NCBI GenBank assembly: GCA_016212195.1
Contig: JACRGW010000010.1
Location: 1-8,113, forward strand
Reading direction: 5' to 3'
DNA from: Nitrospirota bacterium
GTDB lineage: Bacteria; Nitrospirota; Thermodesulfovibrionia; JACRGW01
DNA: 8,113 nucleotides
The position numbers were made by a program, and so were the translations under genes. The notes under the pieces were generated by a model. That model saw nothing but the letters and a program-made list of their open reading frames with translations, did no database searches and was not told the DNA's origin. How positions within the stretch are numbered: the first letter of the stretch is position 1; the number at the start of each line of letters is the position of its first letter. This document shows positions 1 to 5,237 of this stretch, one piece after another.

Positions 1-5
1 ATACT

Positions 6-11
6 TATGAT
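6..11 (+). promoter_or_regulatory. possible -10 promoter element
   Basis: TATGAT matches five of six bases of the sigma-70 -10 consensus TATAAT and lies about 20-25 bases before the riboswitch aptamer begins, a sensible distance for a leader transcript start near base 18. The matching -35 box would fall off the left edge of the window, so the promoter cannot be confirmed. AT-rich sequence at 7-20 offers other weak candidates. Confidence 0.3.
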
Positions 12-30
12 AAAAATAATCAACAACTGA

Positions 31-241
31 ATAGGACTATATCCGGGTGAAGGGAATCCTGTGAGAATCGGGAGCGGACCCGCCGCTGTAACCCCGACCC
101 CAACAATATGGGGTAGTTCCCTGGCATATATAAAGCCACTGTCCCGACCTATCGGGATGGGAAGGCATGCCAGGTAGGGAGAGCCAGAAAACCTGCCTGG
201 ATAAATAACCTCACACAGTCTTCGAGGCAAAGAAAGTGAGG
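31..241 (+). promoter_or_regulatory. cobalamin (AdoCbl) riboswitch, aptamer and switching hairpin
   Basis: This is a B12-sensing leader RNA. The conserved core is visible: GGGAAT plus GTGAGAATC at 52-69, the GCCGCTGTAA segment at 82-91, GCCACTG at 135-141, and the B12 box (GCCAG-AAAACCTGCC) at 183-197. Helices can be traced by hand: the closing stem 40-48 with 195-203, 73-77 with 83-87, CCCCA 98-102 with TGGGG 109-113, CTGGCAT 121-127 with ATGCCAG 167-173, and inside it TCCCGA 142-147 with TCGGGA 152-157. A further stem CCTCAC 209-214 with GTGAGG 236-241 is in the position of the regulatory hairpin whose loop pairs with L5 in this family; I did not establish that kissing interaction. The riboswitch precedes a B12 transport and assembly operon, as expected, and would repress it when cobalamin is plentiful. 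Confidence 0.96.
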
Positions 242-257
242 ATTAAGAGATTAATCC
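240..257 (+). promoter_or_regulatory. candidate antiterminator hairpin
   Basis: GGATTAA (240-246) pairs perfectly with TTAATCC (251-257) around a GAGA tetraloop. Its 3' arm overlaps the 5' arm of the terminator (253-260), and its 5' arm shares bases 240-241 with the riboswitch 3' stem (236-241). The hairpin therefore cannot coexist with the terminator and competes slightly with the ligand-stabilised stem. The inference is that it forms without B12 and lets transcription continue. It is small and mostly A/T, so it may be only marginally stable. Confidence 0.45.
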
Positions 258-292
258 CCAGAATTCGAAAGAAGATTGGGGATTTTTGTTTT
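253..292 (+). terminator. intrinsic terminator of the cobalamin riboswitch
   Basis: AATCCCCA (253-260) pairs with TGGGGATT (277-284). An inner TTC/GAA pairing (264-266 with 271-273) closes a GAAA loop. The stem runs straight into the T tract TTTTTGTTTT (283-292). The structure lies between aptamer and first gene, so the riboswitch most likely works by premature transcription termination rather than by hiding the ribosome binding site, which lies just past the T tract. Confidence 0.85.
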
Positions 293-297
293 AGGGG
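293..297 (+). promoter_or_regulatory. ribosome binding site of btuF (decides the start)
   Basis: AGGGG lies 9 bases before GTG at 307 but 18 bases before the alternative ATG at 316. Normal spacing therefore favours the GTG start, giving three extra residues (MIK) before the MKKL of the signal peptide. It starts right after the terminator T tract and is not paired by the terminator stem. Confidence 0.55.
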
Positions 298-306
298 ATT
301 AAAAGT

Positions 307-1155
307 GTGATTAAGATGAAAAAACTGATAATTTTATTTTTACTATTCACTATTCACCATTCACTTTACACCCCTGCAGTTGCAGGTGAACCACCAGAGC
401 GTATAGTATCTTTGGCTCCGAGTATTACCGAAATTTTATATGCCCTCGGCCTCGGGGACAGACTTGTAGGCGTAACAACCTACTGTGATTACCCCGAGGA
501 GGCGAAGAAGAAACCTAAAGTCGGAGGGATGGTAAACCCATCCATCGAGGCTATTATCACATTGAAACCTGACATTGTGATTATGACCACAGATGGAAAC
601 CTGAAGGAGTTTGAAGAGAGACTCCGTTCACTGAAAGTAAAGACCTATGTATTCAGGGCAAGAAGGCTTTCAGAACTGCCAAAGGGAATCAGAGACATAG
701 GGTCAGTACTGGGGGTAAAGGAAAGAGCGGATAAACTCGCAAATGAGATAGAAGAGGCAATTAATAAATTCAGGGGTCAAAGTCCAGGAGTCAGGGGACA
801 GAAGGCACTCTTCATCATCTGGCCTGAGCCACTTATTGTAGCAGGCCCAGGGACTGCCATGGATGATGTAATAACACTACTCGGTGTTCAAAATATAGCC
901 TCAGATGTTAAAGTGCCATACCCGAAATATTCGATAGAAGAAATTATTCATCAAGACCCAGACATAATCTTTATCGGTAGGGGGCATATGAATATGAAGG
1001 ATGTCTCAGATGGAATTATGAGGAAAATATCGATGGTGAGGGCAGTTAAAAAGGGCGCAGTATTTTATATGAGCGATCGTCTTCACAGGCTCGGTCCGAG
1101 GATCGTTGAGGGAATTGAGGAGATGGATAGATATTTAAAGAGTGCCTCAAAGTGA
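307..1155 (+). CDS. btuF: vitamin B12 ABC transporter, periplasmic substrate-binding protein BtuF
   Basis: This is a 282-residue class III periplasmic binding protein that captures corrinoids and delivers them to BtuCD. An N-terminal signal peptide (positive MIKMKK, hydrophobic LIILFLLF, likely cleavage after AVA near residue 26) lacks a lipobox cysteine, so the protein should be soluble in the periplasm. The family opening RIVSLAPSITEILYALG follows at 32-48, then VGVTTYCDYPEEA at 54-66 and LKPDIVI at 86-92. The second lobe includes the segment after GTAMDDVITLLG (182-193), and IIHQDPDIIFIG lies at 213-224. Length is close to E. coli BtuF (about 266). GTG is chosen as start from ribosome-site spacing; ATG at 316 is possible. 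It is the first gene behind a B12 riboswitch and its stop overlaps the btuC start, which favours B12 over siderophore or haem as substrate. Two heptamer arrays lie inside, one in the signal peptide and one in the inter-lobe region. Confidence 0.93.
   Translation: MIKMKKLIILFLLFTIHHSLYTPAVAGEPPERIVSLAPSITEILYALGLGDRLVGVTTYCDYPEEAKKKPKVGGMVNPSIEAIITLKPDIVIMTTDGNLKEFEERLRSLKVKTYVFRARRLSELPKGIRDIGSVLGVKERADKLANEIEEAINKFRGQSPGVRGQKALFIIWPEPLIVAGPGTAMDDVITLLGVQNIASDVKVPYPKYSIEEIIHQDPDIIFIGRGHMNMKDVSDGIMRKISMVRAVKKGAVFYMSDRLHRLGPRIVEGIEEMDRYLKSASK
344..371 (+). repeat. heptamer array, four units (in btuF signal peptide)
   Basis: Four consecutive 7-mers of consensus YATTCAC; the last unit is the degenerate TTTACAC. 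They encode about residues 13-22 of BtuF, the end of the hydrophobic core and the c-region of the signal peptide. A 13-base stretch (353-365, TTCACCATTCACT) recurs exactly in cobS at 5648-5660. Confidence 0.75.
771..798 (+). repeat. heptamer array, four units (inside btuF)
   Basis: Four degenerate 7-mers of consensus CAGGRGT; the second unit, CAAAGTC, is the most divergent. They encode about residues 155-164 (FRGQSPGVRG), a polar glycine-rich stretch between the inter-lobe helix and the second lobe, where an insertion could be tolerated. Confidence 0.65.
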
Positions 1156-2114
1156 GAAGGAAAATTATAATCATATCAGTTCTATCCATTATGATATTTA
1201 TAATGTCCCTGTTCATAGGGCCGAGGGTAATGATCCCCTTTGCTTTAAGTGACTTGGAGAAGGAGATAATTCTTTCGATAAGGCTTCCGAGGGTTCTGAT
1301 TGCTGCCCTTATGGGGATGGCCCTTGGTGCATCAGGGGCTCTGCTTCAGGGGCTATTAAAAAATCCCCTTGCAGATCCTTATATCCTCGGGATTTCAAGC
1401 GGTGCATCCCTTTCAGCAGCCCTGGGGATAATATCAGGCCTGTATCTTTTCGGAAAATTCACCATACCCCTGATGGCATTTATAGGGGCTACCTTCGTGA
1501 GTGCTGTTGTGGGTATATTGGGCTGGAGAAGGGGAGGGCTATGGCCTGAGAGGCTTCTCCTTGCAGGTATTGGCCTGAGTTTTCTCTTCAATGCAGCCCT
1601 CATGCTCATTATGAGTGTTTCCACAGATGAAGGCCTGAGGCGGGCTGTTCTCTGGATATTCGGAGACCTCTCTATTGCTGATTGGTCATTGATACCTTAT
1701 GGTTTTGTATTTATCATTACTGGTCTTCTCATCTCTATTTTAAGGGCCAAGGCCCTTAACGCCCTGATCCTCGGTGATGAAATTGCCCATAGTCTTGGCT
1801 TTTCTGTCTACAGGGAGAGGTTTATATTGTTTGTATCCATAGCACTCATGACTTCGGCTTCTGTAGCAATGGGAGGTATTATCGGATTTATAGGTCTTCT
1901 TATACCACATATTGTGAGGTTCCTTGTCGGAGCTGATAGCAGAATCCTACTCCCTGCTTCAGCCCTATGTGGTGGTGGATTTCTCTGTATCGCAGATCTG
2001 ATCGGGAAATCGGTCATGGCTCCGATGGAGATCCCTTCAGGGATAGTGACCGCAATCATAGGATCACCATATTTTCTTTATCTTTTAAGGAGGAAAGATG
2101 TCCTCGGCATATAG
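1152..2114 (+). CDS. btuC: vitamin B12 ABC transporter, permease BtuC
   Basis: This 320-residue FecCD/BtuC-family inner-membrane permease forms, as a dimer, the corrinoid channel that couples to BtuD. It is hydrophobic throughout, with roughly ten predicted membrane segments. Family signatures are RLPR (44-47), the block ALLQGLLKNPLADPYILGIS (63-82) followed by SGA, the cytoplasmic coupling-loop motif ALILGDEIAHSLG (204-216), GFIGLLIPHIVR (245-256) and EIPSGIVTAIIGSPYFLYLL (293-312). The GTG start overlaps the btuF stop (GTGA at 1152-1155), a typical coupled junction; no strong ribosome site is needed or obvious. Length is normal for the family (E. coli BtuC is about 326). The gene ends in TAG at 2112-2114, showing that TAG works as an ordinary stop in this genome. 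I see no repeat insertions here, unlike most neighbours. Substrate is assigned from riboswitch and operon context, because FecCD permeases for iron chelates look alike. Confidence 0.93.
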   Translation: MRRKIIIISVLSIMIFIMSLFIGPRVMIPFALSDLEKEIILSIRLPRVLIAALMGMALGASGALLQGLLKNPLADPYILGISSGASLSAALGIISGLYLFGKFTIPLMAFIGATFVSAVVGILGWRRGGLWPERLLLAGIGLSFLFNAALMLIMSVSTDEGLRRAVLWIFGDLSIADWSLIPYGFVFIITGLLISILRAKALNALILGDEIAHSLGFSVYRERFILFVSIALMTSASVAMGGIIGFIGLLIPHIVRFLVGADSRILLPASALCGGGFLCIADLIGKSVMAPMEIPSGIVTAIIGSPYFLYLLRRKDVLGI

Positions 2115-2877
2115 AGATCCAATTCTTGAATTCAAGGATGTAGGTTTTATGTACAACAGAGGGAAGAAATTTATCAGTAATCTAAACCTCAAAGTGGGAA
2201 ATGGTGAGATCATCGGCCTTCTTGGTGCAAATGGCTCAGGGAAGTCAACCATCCTCAAACTTGCAGGAGGGATATTAAGGCCATCTGAGGGTCTCATAAC
2301 ACTCTGGGGAAAACCATTACGTCTATATAAGAATAAAGACAGGGCTAAGCTTTTATGTTACCTTCCTCAAATACTTGATATAAATGTTCCGTTCAGGGTC
2401 AAGGAGCTTGTGGGGATGGGACTGTATCCCTATGAAGTAACGCCTGAGATGGGCGTAGATGAGGCACTGGAGATTGTTGGACTTAAAGGGAAAGCAGAAT
2501 CATACATAAAAAACCTGAGCGGAGGTGAGATGAGAAGGACCTTTATCGCAATGACACTACTTCAAGGTGCAGGACTTTTCCTCCTCGATGAACCGCTCTC
2601 AAATCTTGACATAAAGTACCAGATAGAGATTCTGAAACTGCTCAAAGATCTAAAAGAGCAGAAAAGTATCTCCATAATCATGGCACTTCATGATATAAAT
2701 ATGGCATTGCAGTTTGAGAAAGTAATGCTGATTAAAGACGGAAAGATACTCGGTATCGGGATTCCAGATTCAGTACTCACAAAGGATCTGCTCAGGATTG
2801 CCTTTGATGTAAGTATCGATATAAGAAGGCATGATTCTGAAAGGGCTTATATAAGCTATGAAAACAGTATCATTTAA
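2098..2877 (+). CDS. btuD: vitamin B12 ABC transporter, ATP-binding protein BtuD
   Basis: This 259-residue ABC ATPase of the FepC/BtuD type powers corrinoid import through BtuC. All nucleotide-binding motifs are intact: Walker A GANGSGKST (43-51), Q-loop glutamine 91 in LPQ, signature LSGGE (140-144), Walker B LFLLDEP (160-166, with D164 and catalytic E165), D-loop SNLD (168-171) and H-loop H198 in ALHDIN. The start overlaps the last 17 bases of btuC. A strong AAGGAGG at 2087-2093 lies inside the btuC end, only 4 bases before the ATG, a slightly short spacing. The C-terminal 50 residues after the ATPase core are typical of this subfamily and give no further clue. Its 3' end may overlap the following gene, depending on which start that gene uses. 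Confidence 0.93.
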   Translation: MSSAYRDPILEFKDVGFMYNRGKKFISNLNLKVGNGEIIGLLGANGSGKSTILKLAGGILRPSEGLITLWGKPLRLYKNKDRAKLLCYLPQILDINVPFRVKELVGMGLYPYEVTPEMGVDEALEIVGLKGKAESYIKNLSGGEMRRTFIAMTLLQGAGLFLLDEPLSNLDIKYQIEILKLLKDLKEQKSISIIMALHDINMALQFEKVMLIKDGKILGIGIPDSVLTKDLLRIAFDVSIDIRRHDSERAYISYENSII

Positions 2878-2890
2878 AAGGCAGCGGCAT

Positions 2891-3586
2891 ATGTACCTTG
2901 CATCGTGGAGTGGAGGGAAAGACAGCTGCCTTGCATGTTACAGGGCAATAAAAGACGGGATCAGGATATCCCATCTTGTCCACTTTGTGAGGGAGTTCAA
3001 TCTCCATGGTGTTGATGAAAGGTTGATACGGCTCCAGGCGGGGCTTTCAGGGATACCAATAGTTCAGAGGAAAGTGCTATCTGATAATTTTGAAGTTGAA
3101 TTTAAGGATACTGTAAGATGCCTTATAAATAAAGAAAGTAATCCCCCCTCACCCCCCTTTAGAAAAGGGGGGAGGGGGGGATTTGAAATAAGGGGTATGG
3201 TCTTCGGGGATATATATCTTGAGCCTCACAAAGAATGGGTTGAGAGGGTATGCGGGGAAATAGGCATAGAGGCGGTAGAGCCTTTATGGGGGATCAGTAC
3301 AGAAGAATTAATAAATGAGTTTATTGATGAAGGGTTTGAGGCTGTTGTTGTGAGCGGAAAGGGGGGCCTTATAGATAAAGAATGGATAGGACGTAAGGTA
3401 GATAGGAATTTTACGGAATATCTTAAGACAAGGAAATTAGATCTCTGCGGCGAAAACGGGGAGTACCATACATTTGTTATTTCAGGGCCCCTATTCAAAG
3501 GGAGGATTGAAATAACAGATAGTGTAATTACGAACAGGAATGACCACTGGTTTATGGATATAAAGGATTTCATGATAATTCAATGA
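2891..3586 (+). CDS. PP-loop ATPase, diphthine-ammonia ligase (Dph6)-like family, B12-operon associated
   Basis: This is a bacterial member of the ATP_bind_4 / MJ0570-type family (N-type ATP pyrophosphatases). In eukaryotes and archaea relatives amidate diphthine on elongation factor 2; bacteria lack diphthamide, so the role here is not known. From ATG 2891 the protein begins MYLASWSGGKDSC, with the PP-loop SGGKDS at residues 7-12 as expected near the N-terminus. Later come VFGDIYLEPHKEWVERVC (about 104-121), PLWG (131-134) and CGENGEYHTFV (186-196), all family signatures. An upstream in-frame ATG at 2858 would add 11 residues and overlap btuD by 20 bases; I prefer 2891 because family members start just before the PP-loop and AAGG precedes it at 2878-2881. 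A 45-bp palindrome is inserted in frame at residues 84-98. The gene sits between transporter and cobU, so an amidation or ATP-dependent step on an imported corrinoid is plausible but unproven. Confidence 0.85.
   Translation: MYLASWSGGKDSCLACYRAIKDGIRISHLVHFVREFNLHGVDERLIRLQAGLSGIPIVQRKVLSDNFEVEFKDTVRCLINKESNPPSPPFRKGGRGGFEIRGMVFGDIYLEPHKEWVERVCGEIGIEAVEPLWGISTEELINEFIDEGFEAVVVSGKGGLIDKEWIGRKVDRNFTEYLKTRKLDLCGENGEYHTFVISGPLFKGRIEITDSVITNRNDHWFMDIKDFMIIQ
3140..3184 (+). repeat. 45-bp G/C palindrome, in frame inside the PP-loop ATPase gene
   Basis: This is an imperfect inverted repeat: AAT, C6, TCA, C6, TTT on the left, and AAA, G6, A, G7, ATT on the right, around a short loop near 3161-3163. 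It is exactly 15 codons and reads N-P-P-S-P-P-F-R-K-G-G-R-G-G-F. It lies just before the conserved VFGDI segment, in a place where family members are simply shorter. The same element occurs at 4488-4532. The transcript would form a very stable hairpin here, but no T tract follows, so it does not look like a terminator. Confidence 0.85.
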
Positions 3587-4113
3587 AAAGGAAGATAATC
3601 TTTATCATCGGAGGTGCAAGGAGCGGAAAGAGTGACTTTGCCCTTGAAGAGGCATCAGGGATTTCAGGTAAGAAGGCATATATAGCAACTGCAGAGGCCC
3701 TTGATGAGGAGATGAGGGAAAGAATTGAAGAACATAAAAAGAAGAGAGGGGAGGATTGGGATACATATGAAGAGCCTTTAAAGATTTCTGAGGTGATTAA
3801 AAAGATAGGAGGTAAATACGAAGTTATCATCTTGGATTGCCTGACATTGTGGCTATCGAATCTGATGCAGGATAACTGCAATTCCGATAGAGAGATCGAA
3901 AATTTGATTGATACATTGGAAGGCTCCAAACTCCAAGCTCCAAACACCGAACTGTTTATTGTTTCCAACGAGGTCGGAATGGGGATCGTCCCTGAAAATG
4001 AGATAGCGAGAAGGTTCAGGGACATGGCGGGGATTCTTAATCAGAAGGTAGCTGAAATATCAGATGAGGTGTATCTGATTGCTGCAGGGATACCCGTAAA
4101 AATAAAAGGTTAA
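3583..4113 (+). CDS. cobU: adenosylcobinamide kinase / adenosylcobinamide-phosphate guanylyltransferase CobU
   Basis: CobU phosphorylates adenosylcobinamide and then transfers GMP from GTP to give adenosylcobinamide-GDP, the activated half of the nucleotide-loop assembly. The 176-residue protein has normal family length. Visible motifs are the P-loop GGARSGKS (10-17), YIATAEALDEEM (33-44), and RIEEH (47-51). H51 aligns by motif with the guanylylated histidine 46 of the Salmonella enzyme, and is followed by the usual R55 and W59. Further on are DCLTLWLSNL (85-94), VSNEVGMGIVPEN (127-139) and the C-terminal AAGIPVKIKG. The start overlaps the preceding stop (ATGA at 3583-3586); the nearest purine-rich site (AAAGGA, 3562-3567) is rather distant, so translation is probably coupled. 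A heptamer array encodes residues 114-121, a loop before the VSNE strand. Catalytic residues are intact, so the enzyme should be active. Confidence 0.95.
   Translation: MKRKIIFIIGGARSGKSDFALEEASGISGKKAYIATAEALDEEMRERIEEHKKKRGEDWDTYEEPLKISEVIKKIGGKYEVIILDCLTLWLSNLMQDNCNSDREIENLIDTLEGSKLQAPNTELFIVSNEVGMGIVPENEIARRFRDMAGILNQKVAEISDEVYLIAAGIPVKIKG
3924..3944 (+). repeat. heptamer array, three units (inside cobU)
   Basis: Three nearly identical 7-mers of consensus CTCCAAR. Their 21 bases make exactly seven codons, so this array is frame-neutral on its own. It encodes the loop SKLQAPN just ahead of the conserved VSNEVGMGI strand of CobU. Confidence 0.75.
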
Positions 4114-4127
4114 AAAAAGGAGGGATC

Positions 4128-5063
4128 ATGGGATTAGAAAGGCTTTTGGGAAGTGTAACTTCAGTTAATGGAAAATTTATTGAACAGGCCCAGAAGAGGC
4201 TTGATAGCCTGACAAAACCACAGGGAAGCCTTGGTAGGCTGGAGGAGTTTGCGAGGATGCTTGTGGCAATAACAGAAAACCCTATGCCTGATATTGATAA
4301 AAAGGTAATCTTTACTTTTGCAGGAGATCACGGTGTTGCGGAAGAGGGTGTATCTGCCTATCCGAAAGAGGTTACAGGTCAGATGGTATTGAATTTCTTA
4401 AGAGGTGGCGCAGGGATAAATGTTTTGGCAAGACATGCGGGTGCAGAGATTATTGTGGTAGATATAGGGGTTGATTTTGACTTTGTTAATCCCCCCATCC
4501 CCCCTTTAGTAAAGGGGGGTGAGGGGGGATTATTTATCTCAAAAAAGGTCATAATGGGAACGAAGAACATCCGGAAGGGCCCTGCCATGACAAGGAAGGA
4601 GGCTGAGAAATGTATTTCCGTTGGGGTAGAGCTTGCAGATGAATATGCAAATAGAGGATATAGAATCTTCGGTACAGGAGATATGGGTATTGCTAGCACA
4701 ACACCTTCATCTGCCATAGCTGCTGTCTTAACTGGAAGATCTGTAAAGGAGGTTACAGGAAAAGGCACGGGGATAAGCGATGAGGCCTTGAAACATAAGA
4801 TTAATGTAATCAAGGATGCCATTTCTCTTAATAAACCAGACCCCTTGGACCCTATCGATGTGCTTTCTAAGGTTGGAGGTACTGAGATTGGAGGGATCGC
4901 TGGATTGATTCTCGGGTCAGCAGCAAACAGAATTCCTGTTGTTATAGATGGTCTTATATCCACTGCTGGTGCATTGATAGCTTATTGCATCGAGCCAAAG
5001 ACAAGAGATTATATGTTTGCCGCACATAACTCGGTCGAGATCGGGCATAAGGCAATGCTTTAG
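4128..5063 (+). CDS. cobT: nicotinate-nucleotide-dimethylbenzimidazole phosphoribosyltransferase CobT, cut short by an in-frame amber codon
   Basis: CobT moves phosphoribose from nicotinate mononucleotide to a lower-ligand base, giving the alpha-ribazole phosphate that CobS uses. AGGAGG (4118-4123) lies 4 bases before the ATG. The 311 residues carry LTKPQGSLGRLE (28-39), FAGDHGVAEEGVSAYPKEVT (64-83), INVLAR (97-102), GTGDMGIASTTPSSAI (182-197), the GKGTG segment (211-215), IPVVIDGLISTAGAL (269-283) and HNSVEIGHKAML (300-311). The frame then meets TAG where relatives continue with about 50 more residues; those residues are still encoded in the same frame (5064-5210). As read, the product lacks the C-terminal lobe and the catalytic glutamate (E317 in Salmonella CobT), so it should be inactive unless the stop is read through or is a sequencing error. 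Restored, the protein would be about 361 residues, close to the usual 350 plus the 15-codon palindrome insert at 121-135. Confidence 0.88.
   Translation: MGLERLLGSVTSVNGKFIEQAQKRLDSLTKPQGSLGRLEEFARMLVAITENPMPDIDKKVIFTFAGDHGVAEEGVSAYPKEVTGQMVLNFLRGGAGINVLARHAGAEIIVVDIGVDFDFVNPPIPPLVKGGEGGLFISKKVIMGTKNIRKGPAMTRKEAEKCISVGVELADEYANRGYRIFGTGDMGIASTTPSSAIAAVLTGRSVKEVTGKGTGISDEALKHKINVIKDAISLNKPDPLDPIDVLSKVGGTEIGGIAGLILGSAANRIPVVIDGLISTAGALIAYCIEPKTRDYMFAAHNSVEIGHKAML
4488..4532 (+). repeat. 45-bp G/C palindrome, in frame inside cobT
   Basis: This is the second copy of the element at 3140-3184: AAT, C6, AT, C6, TTT, then AGT, then AAA, G6, TGA, G6, ATT. It is 15 codons in the same phase and reads N-P-P-I-P-P-L-V-K-G-G-E-G-G-L (CobT residues 121-135). 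It falls in the loop between the strand VVDIGV and the conserved KKVIMGTKNI segment, which is short in ordinary CobT. The stem is better preserved than in the first copy; only the centre of each arm (AT against TGA) mismatches. Confidence 0.87.
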
Positions 5064-5213
5064 AAGCTCGGATTGAGACCGATACTTGATCTTGACCTCA
5101 GGCTCGGAGAAGGGACGGGCGCAGCACTTGCTATGCTTATGATAGAGGCGGGTCTCAAGATCTATAAGGAGATGGCAACATTCGGTGAGGCAGGGGTCTC
5201 TGAAAAGGCTTAG
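5064..5213 (+). pseudogene. cobT: C-terminal part of cobT, detached by the amber codon at 5061-5063
   Basis: Directly after the TAG the same frame continues for 49 codons and ends at TAG 5211-5213. It reads KLGLRPILDLDL, then RLGEGTGAALA, and near the end EMATFGEAGVSEKA. These are the standard CobT C-terminal blocks, with the catalytic glutamate codon at 5109-5111 in LRLGEGTGA. No base is gained or lost and no other damage is visible, so the lesion is a single codon. It has no ribosome site or plausible start of its own. Either the mutation is very recent, the base is a sequencing or assembly error, or the stop is sometimes read through. Confidence 0.85.
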
Positions 5214-5232
5214 GGTTCAGAGTTAAGAGTTT
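5212..5232 (+). repeat. heptamer array, three units (cobT-cobS junction)
   Basis: Three 7-mers of consensus AGRGTTN begin inside the distal cobT stop codon and end 5 bases before the cobS start. The 13 bases AGTTAAGAGTTTA (5221-5233) recur exactly in cobQ at 7875-7887, so both arrays belong to one family. Its AAGAG is the only purine-rich sequence near the cobS start, so the array may supply a weak ribosome binding site. Confidence 0.65.
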
Positions 5233-5237
5233 AACTA

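Noticed and set aside
307..2877. Transporter specific for iron-siderophore or haem
   Set aside because: The family is shared, but the cobalamin riboswitch directly upstream and the co-transcribed cob genes make corrinoids the far better substrate.
2858..2890. Upstream ATG at 2858 as the start of the PP-loop ATPase
   Set aside because: It remains possible, but the extra 11 residues precede a normally N-terminal PP-loop, and AAGG at 2878-2881 suits the ATG at 2891 better.
3140..3184. G/C palindrome as an intrinsic transcription terminator (also considered for 4488-4532)
   Set aside because: The stems are strong, but no T tract follows, both lie mid-gene in frame, and downstream genes clearly belong to the same operon.
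3226..4025. Open frames on the - strand opposite the PP-loop ATPase and cobU genes
   Set aside because: Both are fully covered by well-recognised + strand genes and have no coding signature of their own.
4379..4963. Long open frame on the - strand opposite cobT (194 codons)
   Set aside because: It lies entirely within cobT, whose product is unmistakable. The antisense product resembles no family I know, and it has a proline/glycine stretch only because the palindrome reads similarly on both strands.
5061..5063. TAG read as pyrrolysine or as a genome-wide sense codon
   Set aside because: TAG ends btuC at 2112-2114 and the distal cobT frame at 5211-5213, so it acts as a normal stop here. CobT is not a known pyrrolysine protein, and no insertion signal is evident.
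5064..5213. A separate small gene between cobT and cobS
   Set aside because: The segment is in the cobT frame and reads as the CobT C-terminus. It has no ribosome site or suitable start codon, so it is a detached piece and not an independent gene.
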